Source: JBAOHV01 sp037045265 (GTDB taxonomy: Bacteria > Actinomycetota > Acidimicrobiia > Acidimicrobiales > Microtrichaceae). From it: a DNA stretch of 64,000 nucleotides. Shown here in pieces: positions 18,181-25,605 of this stretch. The position numbers were made by a program, and so were the translations under genes. The notes under the pieces are model-generated. The model ran no database searches and was not told where the DNA came from. It was given only the letters and a program-made list of their open reading frames with translations. The first letter of the stretch is position 1. Each line of letters begins with the position of its first letter. The stretch spans positions 1 through 64,000 of the forward strand of contig JBAOHV010000002.1 in NCBI GenBank assembly GCA_037045265.1. The letters run 5' to 3'.

Positions 18181-18801
18181 ATGAACAGCTACACGAAGAG
18201 AGACACCTGCGACGAGATCGAATTCGGTGGCCGTGGCCCGGGTCGTAACGGTCCCGCCGGCGGGCGTGGCCGGGCCGGCCGGTCTGCCGGCAGGGGACAC
18301 GACCACGGGCGTGGCGGTCGCCCCGGTCGCGGTGGCCGCGGCGGAAGGGGCGCGCGAAGAGCGTCACGCGGAGACGTGCGCGCCGCGATCCTCGCCCTGC
18401 TCACGGAGCAGCCGATGCACGGATACCAGATGATCGCCGAGCTCGACGAGCGCACGAACGGTGCCTGGTCGCCGAGCCCCGGTTCTGTCTACCCGACGTT
18501 GCAGATGCTCCAGGACGAGGGTCTGGTGGAGTCGACCGCCGAGGGAGGCAAGAAGGTGTTCCACCTGACCGCCGGGGGTGCTGAGGCCGCTGCCGGTGTC
18601 GATCCCAGCCCATGGGAAGCCGCGGCCAGCGACGCCGGTCACCAGGACCTGCGTCACGCAGCCCGCGCCCTCACCGCGGCCTTCCAGCAGGTGGCACGTA
18701 CCGGGTCCGGTGAACAGGTCGAACGTGGCGTCGTCGTGCTGAACGACGCCCGCAAGGCCCTGTACCTGATCCTGGCCGAGGACCTGCCCGACCGGAGCTG
18801 A
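18181..18801 (+). CDS. PadR-family transcriptional regulator with Gly/Arg-rich N-terminus
   Basis: 206 residues. Residues about 16-62 are almost only Gly, Arg, Pro and Ala with a few His (GRGGRPGRGGRGGRGARR). The PadR winged helix follows: RAAILALLTEQPMHGYQMIAEL, SPGSVYPTLQMLQDEGLVES, GGKKVFHLTAGG, and then a shorter C-terminal dimerization part. PadR proteins repress efflux or stress genes and release DNA on ligand binding. The convergent neighbour is a DHA2 drug exporter, a common partner. The basic N-terminal tail is unusual and could add nonspecific DNA or RNA contact. Confidence 0.88.
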   Translation: MNSYTKRDTCDEIEFGGRGPGRNGPAGGRGRAGRSAGRGHDHGRGGRPGRGGRGGRGARRASRGDVRAAILALLTEQPMHGYQMIAELDERTNGAWSPSPGSVYPTLQMLQDEGLVESTAEGGKKVFHLTAGGAEAAAGVDPSPWEAAASDAGHQDLRHAARALTAAFQQVARTGSGEQVERGVVVLNDARKALYLILAEDLPDRS

Positions 18802-18817
18802 CCCAGGCGGTGACTGT

Positions 18818-20425
18818 TCAGGTCGGGTCGAGCTCGGTGCGGATCCGGTCGATGTCGGAGTCGTCCCGATGCTCGTCGAGGAACTCCTGGTCCTGTCCGG
18901 CGGCGTCGGCCGATCTTGCACGAGCAGGCAGGTACAGGAGAGCCACGACGGCACCGATCGCCGTCGGGATCGCGGCGACCGCCACGCCCCAGTGCAGCGC
19001 ATCGACGAACGCCTGGTTAGCCACCTGCAACAGGGCATTTCCGGTCTCACCGCCGACGCGCGCTGCGACGGCCGCCGCACCGCCAAGCGAGCTGGTTGCC
19101 GCTTCGATCGCCTCGTCCGGCGCTCCGACGGCCTGCATGGCAGAGGTGACCTTGTCGCCGTAGGTCGTGGCGAGCACGCTGCCGATCACCGCGACTCCGA
19201 GCGCCCCGCCGACCTGGCGGGTCGTGTCGTTGACCGCCGAGCCGACACCCGCCTTGGCCAGGGGTAGTGAGCCCATGACGGAGTCGGTTGCCGGAGCCAT
19301 GGTCAGACCCATGCCCATCGCCATGAGCATCAGACGCCACACCACCTGGGGGTACGACGAGTCGACCTCGAGCATGGTCATGGACAACAACCCCGACGTC
19401 ACCAGCACCAAGCCGGTCGTGACGGTGATCTTGGTGCCGATCCTCTCGACGATCCTGCTGCTGGTCGGAGCGACGACCATCATCGTCATGGCGAACGGCA
19501 GCATCCTGACACCGGTCTCCAACGGGGTGTAGCCGAGCACGAACTGGAAGTACTGGGTCAGGAGGAAGATCGAACCGAACATCGCGAAGAACACGAGGGT
19601 GATCGAAGCGCTCGCCGCCGAGAACCTGGGGTTCGCGAAGAAGCGGACGTCGAGCATGGGGTGGGTCGAGCGCCGTTCCCACCAGACGAAGAGCCCCAGA
19701 AGCACCAGCCCACAGGAACCGGTCGCCACGACCACCGGGTCGCTCCAGCCCTCGGTGGGTGCCTCGATGATCGCGAACAGCAGTGCCGTGAGCCCGATGA
19801 TGGACATGGCCGCCCCCACGGGGTCGACCCTGGGGCCGGACGGATCCTTGGAGTTCGGGATCAGGAAGAAGCCCGCCAGGAGACCGACCAGGACGATCGG
19901 CAGGTTCACCAGGAACACCGAGCCCCAGTAGAAGTGCTCGACCAAGAACCCGCCGGTCAGCGGGCCGAGGGCTCCGCCCAGACCCGCAACGCCGGCCCAC
20001 ACGCCGATCGCGCGACCGCGTTCATGTGGCGGGAAGACGTTGGTGATGATCGACAGCGTCGCCGGCATGATCAGCGCCCCTCCGATACCCATCACCCCGC
20101 GAGTGAGGATCAGTTGGTTCGCGCTGGTCGCGAACGCCGAGATGAGCGAGCCCAGACCGAAGATCACGAATCCGACCTGGAGTGCCGGTCGCCGGCCGAA
20201 CCTGTCGCCGAGCGCTCCGGCGGTCAGCAGCAGCCCGGCGAACACCAGCGTGTAGGAGTCGACCATCCACTGGAGCTGTCGGTTGGTCGCTCCCAGGTCA
20301 CGGATGATCGTGGGTATCGCCACGTTCAGGATCGAGTTGTCGAGCACGATGACCAGCAGGCTGAAGCACAGCACCGCAAGGATCCACCAACGGCGCTCAT
20401 GTGCCTTTTCCTCGACCGATCCCAT
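18818..20425 (-). CDS. MFS drug:proton antiporter, DHA2 family (14 TM)
   Basis: 535 residues with about 14 hydrophobic helices. The DHA2 signatures are LDNSILNVAIPTI in helix 1, the loop GALGDRFGRRPALQVG, the motif-C-like segment GVAGLGGALGPLTGGFLVE, and a late LAKAGVGSAVNDTTRQVGGALGVAVIGS. It exports drugs or amphiphiles in exchange for protons. The start at 20425 was chosen because GGAG lies just upstream; the longer reading adds a non-membrane leader. It is convergent with the PadR regulator, the likely control partner. Confidence 0.93.
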   Translation of the reverse strand: MGSVEEKAHERRWWILAVLCFSLLVIVLDNSILNVAIPTIIRDLGATNRQLQWMVDSYTLVFAGLLLTAGALGDRFGRRPALQVGFVIFGLGSLISAFATSANQLILTRGVMGIGGALIMPATLSIITNVFPPHERGRAIGVWAGVAGLGGALGPLTGGFLVEHFYWGSVFLVNLPIVLVGLLAGFFLIPNSKDPSGPRVDPVGAAMSIIGLTALLFAIIEAPTEGWSDPVVVATGSCGLVLLGLFVWWERRSTHPMLDVRFFANPRFSAASASITLVFFAMFGSIFLLTQYFQFVLGYTPLETGVRMLPFAMTMMVVAPTSSRIVERIGTKITVTTGLVLVTSGLLSMTMLEVDSSYPQVVWRLMLMAMGMGLTMAPATDSVMGSLPLAKAGVGSAVNDTTRQVGGALGVAVIGSVLATTYGDKVTSAMQAVGAPDEAIEAATSSLGGAAAVAARVGGETGNALLQVANQAFVDALHWGVAVAAIPTAIGAVVALLYLPARARSADAAGQDQEFLDEHRDDSDIDRIRTELDPT

Positions 20426-20542
20426 GGCATCTCCTCGCACGCCCAGTGGCGCTGCCACTCCGTGCCCCATGCGGCGGAGCGGCAGCGCCAGACCCGACCG
20501 TACCAACACCGGGAGTCGATCGGCTGCCGGCAGACAGCGGAG

Positions 20543-20548
20543 TACCTT
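20543..20548 (+). promoter_or_regulatory. Candidate -10 box TACCTT for a leaderless GTG start
   Basis: TACCTT ends seven bases before the GTG at 20556, with no ribosome-binding sequence between them. This fits leaderless transcription. Confidence 0.5.
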
Positions 20549-20555
20549 TCTCCGA

Positions 20556-21122
20556 GTGGGTATCGCCGCACGTGTTCGTTCCGTCGCACTGGACCAGCCA
20601 CCGACCCTGGGTGACGGCGACTGCGAAGCCCTACGTGAAGGCTGGTTGGGTCAACCGGTCAACACGCTCACATCGGTGGGCTACGTCACGGTCGGTGCCT
20701 GGCTCGGCGCCCGTTCGGCTCGGCTTCCACGTGACCAGCGGCCGAGTGCCGTCACCTACGCAGGACTCGTGGCGTTGACCGGGATCGGCAGCATCGCCTA
20801 CCACGGCCCGCAGTTCCCGGGCGCGCAGATGCTCCACGATGCACCGATCTTCGCGGCGGCCGCGGTCGGGGCAGCTGTGCCGCTGTCACGGATAGTGCGC
20901 GGGCGCGAGGCGCTTCCCGGCTGGAGCAACCGTGCCGGTGTGGCGATCGGTGCATGTGGTGCGCTCGGACTGGTCGCGTACACGGCGGGACGGACCGGGA
21001 GCCCGCTGTGCAGACCGGAGTCGGTGCTGCAGCCCCACGGCCTCTGGCACCTGGCGACCGCGGCCGTCATCGGGCTGTGGGGAACGGTGATCTGGTCCCC
21101 GGGAACGGCAGCGGATGGTTGA
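20556..21122 (+). CDS. CREST-superfamily (alkaline-ceramidase-like) membrane hydrolase
   Basis: 188 residues with about six membrane helices. The spaced catalytic and metal residues of the CREST superfamily are visible: D22-C23-E24, N36-T-L-T-S, S79-x3-H83 (SIAYH), D95 (LHDAP), and H161-x3-H165 (HGLWH). This matches alkaline ceramidases and related PAQR-type zinc amidases. The natural substrate is not known; bacterial members may cleave amide-linked lipids. Its end overlaps the next gene, an acyltransferase, by 8 bases. GTG was chosen because a -10-like box lies just upstream. Confidence 0.75.
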   Translation: MGIAARVRSVALDQPPTLGDGDCEALREGWLGQPVNTLTSVGYVTVGAWLGARSARLPRDQRPSAVTYAGLVALTGIGSIAYHGPQFPGAQMLHDAPIFAAAAVGAAVPLSRIVRGREALPGWSNRAGVAIGACGALGLVAYTAGRTGSPLCRPESVLQPHGLWHLATAAVIGLWGTVIWSPGTAADG

Positions 21123-22443
21123 CCACGAAGCGGCACCGGGGTCGTGGGCCCGGAATCGTCTTCTGCGTCGCGTCGTCGACGGCCTTGCCTTCCTGACATG
21201 GCGTGAAGTGGCGATCGACGACCTGGGCGCGACGGCCGAAGGCCCGGTGCTGCTGGTCGCCAACCACTTCGGCGGCTTCGCCGACGCACTGGTGCTCATG
21301 TCGGTGCTGCCCCGTCGCCCCAGGATCCTGGCCGACGACTCGATCTGGAAGGTGCGGGTCGTCGGGTGGCTGATGGACTGGGTCGGGGCGATCCCCGTGC
21401 ACCGCGGTCACCGTGGAACCACAGACAACACGGACATGTTCGCCGCTGCTCACCGGGCGCTGGCCGACGGTGAGCTGGTGCTCATCTTCCCCGAGGGAAT
21501 CACAAGGGAGGAACCGAGCATCGGCGAGGTGCGCTCAGGTGCGGCGCGCATCGCGATCGGCGCTCGTGGCCACGGTGTTAGCGGCCTCAGGATCGTGCCG
21601 GTGGGGCTGCACTACGAGGACAAGGCGGCCTTCCGCAGCGTCGTCTATGTGCGCGAGGGGAGACCCATCGAGCTGGACCGCGATCTGGAGGATGAGCGGA
21701 TCACCGACCTGGACCGCGCCGAGGTCGAGCGTCTCACCGAGGTGATAGCGGGTCGATTGCGCGACACCGCTCCCGACTACGACGACTGGCGTGAGGCGAG
21801 GGCGCTGCAGATGGCCGCAGAAGCCTTCCTGCGGAGCATGGACCCCGACGAGGGCGTTCCTGTCGGTCTGCGTGATCGCCTCGGTGCCTGGCTGGCGCGT
21901 CGCGACGATGTCGACGACCTCGTCGCTGTGGCCGACCGCTACCGCCTGGCGCTGTCCCGGCTGGGAGCGACCGACGCGTGGGCCTCCCGTGGGCAGGCGC
22001 TGCTGAGCCGCAGGCGCATCATCACCGTGGTCACCTGGCTCCTGATGTTGCCCTACGCAGTGCTCGGCGTGGTCGCGTGGTCCGTGCCGTCGGTCGCGAC
22101 GTGGGCGGTGTCACGCTTGCGGATGGCGCCGGCGATGATGGCGACGGTGTTGCCGATCGCCGCGCTGGTCCTCTTCGGACTCACGTCCTGTGGCTGGCTG
22201 TGGTGGGGCTGGGACCACGACGGGTCGAGCGGGCTCATGTCGGTGGTGGTGCTGGCGCCGCTGACGTTCGCGGCGATGGGTCTGGTCATCGAACGGGGAT
22301 TGCTGTGGCTGAGATGGTTGCGCAACCGCCTCACGACCCTGGGCGGGCGGGGTCGCCGCCTCGGCGACCTGCGTGACGACGTCGTCGAAGCGGTGGCGGA
22401 CCGGGTCGTCGACGCATTGACAGGACAGGGGATCGACCTGTGA
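21115..22443 (+). CDS. PlsC-family acyltransferase with C-terminal membrane domain
   Basis: 442 residues. The N-terminal half is a 1-acylglycerol-phosphate-type acyltransferase with LLVANHFGGFADAL (HX4D), a substrate segment GAIPVHRGH and LIFPEGITREEPSI. After residue about 300 come three or four hydrophobic helices (ITVVTWLLMLPYAVLGVVAW and later), which PlsC enzymes normally lack. This two-part layout resembles plant/yeast GPAT/DHAPAT-like or Gpt2-like proteins. It overlaps the genes on both sides, so it is part of one operon with the CREST hydrolase. Confidence 0.83.
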   Translation: MVDHEAAPGSWARNRLLRRVVDGLAFLTWREVAIDDLGATAEGPVLLVANHFGGFADALVLMSVLPRRPRILADDSIWKVRVVGWLMDWVGAIPVHRGHRGTTDNTDMFAAAHRALADGELVLIFPEGITREEPSIGEVRSGAARIAIGARGHGVSGLRIVPVGLHYEDKAAFRSVVYVREGRPIELDRDLEDERITDLDRAEVERLTEVIAGRLRDTAPDYDDWREARALQMAAEAFLRSMDPDEGVPVGLRDRLGAWLARRDDVDDLVAVADRYRLALSRLGATDAWASRGQALLSRRRIITVVTWLLMLPYAVLGVVAWSVPSVATWAVSRLRMAPAMMATVLPIAALVLFGLTSCGWLWWGWDHDGSSGLMSVVVLAPLTFAAMGLVIERGLLWLRWLRNRLTTLGGRGRRLGDLRDDVVEAVADRVVDALTGQGIDL

Positions 22444-22799
22444 GCACCGCCACGGCGGACCTCTCGATCGCGATCACGGTGCTGTTCACCATCCCGATAG
22501 TGGTCGTCTGGGCGTTCGCTGTCCTCGACATCGTCGGACGCCGCGACCTGACGGCCGCCGGCAGAGCGGTCTACATCGCGGCAGTCGCGTTCTTCGTGCC
22601 GCTCGCTGTGGTCTACCTGCTGTCACGGCCCACCTCGGTCGTGCGTCACCGCGAATCCGACAGGGTCGACCCACGCGACGACCTGTTGAACCGCCTTGAA
22701 CAGCATCCCGGGGCTCCGCCGGCACTCGGCAGACGCCAGGAGGAGTTGCTGGTCGAACGAGTCTCGGAGCTGCGCGGGGCGCAGCGGACTGGTGCCTGA
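22440..22799 (+). CDS. Small membrane protein with PLDc_N-like two-helix module
   Basis: 119 residues. Two helices (AITVLFTIPIVVVWAFAVLD and AVYIAAVAFFVPLAVVYLL) are separated by a GRRDLTAAGRA loop, resembling the PLD-nuclease N-terminal module found alone in many actinobacteria. A charged cytoplasmic tail follows, with LLNRLEQHPGAPPALGRRQEE. The GTG start overlaps the preceding stop by four bases. Function unknown. Confidence 0.65.
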   Translation: MSTATADLSIAITVLFTIPIVVVWAFAVLDIVGRRDLTAAGRAVYIAAVAFFVPLAVVYLLSRPTSVVRHRESDRVDPRDDLLNRLEQHPGAPPALGRRQEELLVERVSELRGAQRTGA

Positions 22800-22803
22800 G
22801 CGG

Positions 22804-22809
22804 TACGGT
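22804..22809 (+). promoter_or_regulatory. Candidate -10 box TACGGT for a leaderless ATG start
   Basis: TACGGT ends six bases before the ATG at 22816, without a Shine-Dalgarno sequence. Confidence 0.45.
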
Positions 22810-22815
22810 TCGGCC

Positions 22816-23709
22816 ATGTCGAACGAACACCCGCCGGAGCTGGGCACCACGGACCAGGAGTTCCTGGGGATCGAAGCCGGGGCCGACGAGGGTCGCAACC
22901 GCTTCCGTGTTCGCAACCACCTGAGCCGGCTCGATTCGCGGCTCTACGGCGGTACGGCGATCGCGGTGTCGCTCGCGACCGCTGAGGAGCTCACCGGACG
23001 TAGGCCGCTGTGGATGACGACCCAGTTCGTCTCCACCGCGCCGGCCGAGGCCGTGATCGATGTGCACACCGAGGTGCTCGCACCGGGCAAGCGCACGAAC
23101 CAGGTGCGCGTGACTGCGACCGACGCGACCGGAGCGACGATGTTCGCGTCGCTGGGAGCCACAGGTCAGCACCGCGAGGACGGGCTGTTCGGCACCTTCG
23201 AGCACTCGCCGGTCGTGTCGTCGCCCCACGAGTCGGATGCGAGCGGAGGCCCGTTCGTGGCGATGCTGCGCAACGCGGGCATCACGGAGGTCCCACCTCT
23301 GCCGACCGGCATCGGGTTCGCGTCGGTGGTCGAGTTCCGCGAACCCGAGGTGCGCGAGCACCCCGACCCGGGGCCCGGGCGGATCTGCATGTGGGTCCGC
23401 AGAGTCGACGGAGTGCCGCTGACTCCGGCCACGGCGGCGTTCATCGCCGACATGGTGCCGCTGTCGGTCGCTCACGGTACGGGGCTCGTCGCCGGCGGGG
23501 TCAGCCTGGACAACACCGTCCGGATCGGGGCGTTCGAACCCACGGAGTGGGTGCTGATCGATCTGCGAGCCCATTTCGCTGCCGGTGGCTACGGTCATGG
23601 TGCGGTGCAGGTGTGGAGCGAGTCCGGCGAGCTCATGGCCACTGCCAGCCAGACAGCGTCCATGTTCCGCTTCGACGTGGACCCTCCGTGGCGTCGCCCC
23701 GGTTCCTGA
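22816..23709 (+). CDS. Acyl-CoA thioesterase (TesB-like double hotdog)
   Basis: 297 residues with two hotdog repeats. The first contains HLSRLDSRLYGGTAIAVSLA and the second MWVRRVDGVPLTPATAAFIADM, followed by SLDNTVRIGAFEPTEWVLID and GHGAVQVWSESGELMATASQ, the typical TesB C-terminal pattern. It hydrolyses acyl-CoA to free acid and CoA in the cytoplasm. The start was chosen because the longer frame has no domain match and a -10-like box lies directly upstream. The next gene overlaps its end by 22 bases. Confidence 0.88.
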   Translation: MSNEHPPELGTTDQEFLGIEAGADEGRNRFRVRNHLSRLDSRLYGGTAIAVSLATAEELTGRRPLWMTTQFVSTAPAEAVIDVHTEVLAPGKRTNQVRVTATDATGATMFASLGATGQHREDGLFGTFEHSPVVSSPHESDASGGPFVAMLRNAGITEVPPLPTGIGFASVVEFREPEVREHPDPGPGRICMWVRRVDGVPLTPATAAFIADMVPLSVAHGTGLVAGGVSLDNTVRIGAFEPTEWVLIDLRAHFAAGGYGHGAVQVWSESGELMATASQTASMFRFDVDPPWRRPGS

Positions 23710-24578
23710 GCGAGTTCGAGCCTCGCTACGGCGAGTGCGTTCAGGTCGCGCGCGGCATCCGGCGCGTCGTGGCGAGGAATCCGTCCAAGTTCACGGCGTG
23801 GGGGACCGGCACCTACCTCGTCGGTGACGGCGAGCTCGCGGTGGTCGATCCCGGACCCGACGACGCCGAGCACTTGGCCGCGCTCCTGGGGGCGATCGGC
23901 GGGCGCAGAGTCACCCACATCCTGGTCACCCACACCCATGCAGACCACTCGCCGGCAACCGCGGCCATCAAGGAAGCCACCGGCGCGCTGACCTACGGTT
24001 TCGGTCCGCATCCGCTCGCCGCCGACGAGCTCACCGAGGAGCACGGGGATCTCGATTTCTCCCCCGACGTAGCCGTCGGCGACGGCGAGGTCCTCAGCGG
24101 CAGCGGGTTCACCTTCGAGTGCCTGCACACGCCGGGCCACATCTCCAATCACGTCTGCTTCGCCGAGACATCCAGGAGTTGTCTGTTCAGCGGCGACCAT
24201 GTGATGGGCTGGTCCACGACCGTCATCTCCCCTCCCGGCGGCGACGTCACCGACTACCTGTCCAGCCTGGCCAGGTTGCTGCTTCGCGATGACGAGGTCT
24301 ACTACCCGACCCACGGCCCGCCGATCGTGGACCCTCGCCGCTACGTGGCCGAGCTGATCGAACACCGGCTGCACCGGGAGGCACAGATCCTGGAGGCGCT
24401 GCAGGTGGAGCCCGCCACGGTCGAAGACCTGGTCGCGGGGATCTACGCGGAAGTGCGCGTCGAGCTGCACGAACCGGCTGCGCGTTCGGTGTTGGCGCAC
24501 CTGCTGGCGTTGGAGGGGGACGGCCGTGTCGGACGTGTCGGCTGTGACGACGACGGTCGCTGGGAGCTGCTCAGCTGA
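23688..24578 (+). CDS. Metallo-beta-lactamase-fold hydrolase (LACTB2/glyoxalase II-like)
   Basis: 296 residues. The metal-binding HTHADHS box (about 86-92) is followed by His in HTPGHISNH and FSGDHVMGWSTTVISPPGGD, then THGPP. A C-terminal winged-helix-like tail (HRLHREAQILEALQ onward) is typical of LACTB2-type RNase or hydroxyacylglutathione-hydrolase-like proteins. The GTG lies inside the thioesterase reading frame (22-base overlap). The next gene is convergent and overlaps by 8 bases. The substrate cannot be told from sequence. Confidence 0.87.
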   Translation: MASPRFLSEFEPRYGECVQVARGIRRVVARNPSKFTAWGTGTYLVGDGELAVVDPGPDDAEHLAALLGAIGGRRVTHILVTHTHADHSPATAAIKEATGALTYGFGPHPLAADELTEEHGDLDFSPDVAVGDGEVLSGSGFTFECLHTPGHISNHVCFAETSRSCLFSGDHVMGWSTTVISPPGGDVTDYLSSLARLLLRDDEVYYPTHGPPIVDPRRYVAELIEHRLHREAQILEALQVEPATVEDLVAGIYAEVRVELHEPAARSVLAHLLALEGDGRVGRVGCDDDGRWELLS

Positions 24579-25545
24579 GGGGCCCCTGTGATCCTAACGA
24601 GCCGCTCCGGATCCGAGCTTCGGCGGTCGGCGACTGCCGTCGCGTCAGACCGGCCGTGGCGGCACAGACGGCGCACGTCATCACCAGTCCGACCAGTCCG
24701 GCCGCCGATCCGGAGATCCAACCTTCGAGCCCGCTCACCGAGTAGTCGGCGAAGGGGCTGCGGTGCAGGATCGAGCCCGGACCCGTCACTGCGAACCCGA
24801 GATCGCCTGCCACCCGCTCCAGGCCGTCGGGGTGCGAGGACGCCGCCAGCGACAGACCGACAGCGGCGGTCATCGCGACACCCCACACGGGAACTCGTTG
24901 CACCGCCCACAATGCTGCGAGCGTGAGCACGGCTTCGCCGACGCCGATCGCCAGGTGGACCGCGAGCATCGAGGCGGCCACCCGGCCCGCTGGGGCATCA
25001 CCGGCCGTACCCGTCGCGTAGAAGGTCGCGAAGGCAAGCGACGAGATCGGCGGTCCCAGTAGGGCGGCGAGTCCCGCAGTCGCCCACCAGGGGGCCTCCG
25101 AGCCGCTCCGACGTGCAGCCAGGAATCGCTGGACCGCGGCAGCGACCGCCACGGGCAGGATGGCGATCAGCCAGAGGTTCACACCCAACGCACCCACGCC
25201 GCCGTCGGCGAAGACGAGCGTCTGGGCGATCACCACCGAGGAGACCGCCAGCAGCGCTCTCCTCGGACCGATCAGCGCAGTGGCCAGCGCGCCTCCCAGG
25301 AGGTGTCCGCTCGTGCCGGGGAGCACCGGGAAGTTCACCATCTGGAGGGCGAAGACGAGGGCCGCCGTGGCCAGCTGCGCCCCCATGGCTTCGGGCTCGT
25401 CGAGCAGCGTCGGTGCCTGTCCGCCTGTCGGATCGACCGTGGCCATCGACCTCGACCGGATGGCGACGGTGCCGATCACCGCGGCGGCACCAGCGGCCGC
25501 CACCAGCTCGGTTCCGTTGTTGATCAGGTGGTCGGGTACGTGCAT
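24571..25545 (-). CDS. CbiM-like cobalt/nickel ECF transporter component with PDGLE (CbiN-like) tail
   Basis: 324 residues, mostly membrane helices. The start MHVPDHLIN keeps the metal-binding N-terminal Met-His of CbiM/NikM S-components. Residues about 60-250 carry the CbiM helices (PGTSGHLLGGALATALIGPRRALL). The C-terminus has SHPDGLERVAGDLGF and PFADYSVSGLEGW, the PDGLE module of CbiN/NikN. ATPase and CbiQ-type genes are absent beside it, so it either works alone or with subunits encoded elsewhere. It probably imports Co2+ or Ni2+. No cobalamin riboswitch is visible upstream. Confidence 0.82.
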   Translation of the reverse strand: MHVPDHLINNGTELVAAAGAAAVIGTVAIRSRSMATVDPTGGQAPTLLDEPEAMGAQLATAALVFALQMVNFPVLPGTSGHLLGGALATALIGPRRALLAVSSVVIAQTLVFADGGVGALGVNLWLIAILPVAVAAAVQRFLAARRSGSEAPWWATAGLAALLGPPISSLAFATFYATGTAGDAPAGRVAASMLAVHLAIGVGEAVLTLAALWAVQRVPVWGVAMTAAVGLSLAASSHPDGLERVAGDLGFAVTGPGSILHRSPFADYSVSGLEGWISGSAAGLVGLVMTCAVCAATAGLTRRQSPTAEARIRSGSLGSQGPLS

Positions 25546-25605
25546 GGCTCGGGTCTACTCCGGCGTGGGCCCCCCGACAAGGGTCAACTGGGCAAGGATC
25601 ACGGG

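Noticed and set aside
18818..18912. rRNA or additional tRNA genes in intergenic regions
   Set aside because: Apart from tRNA-Thr at 5987-6059, no cloverleaf or rRNA-like sequence was found by reading the gaps.
25546..25605. Cobalamin riboswitch upstream of the CbiM-like gene
   Set aside because: Only 60 bases separate the two divergent genes and none of the conserved B12-box sequence is present.
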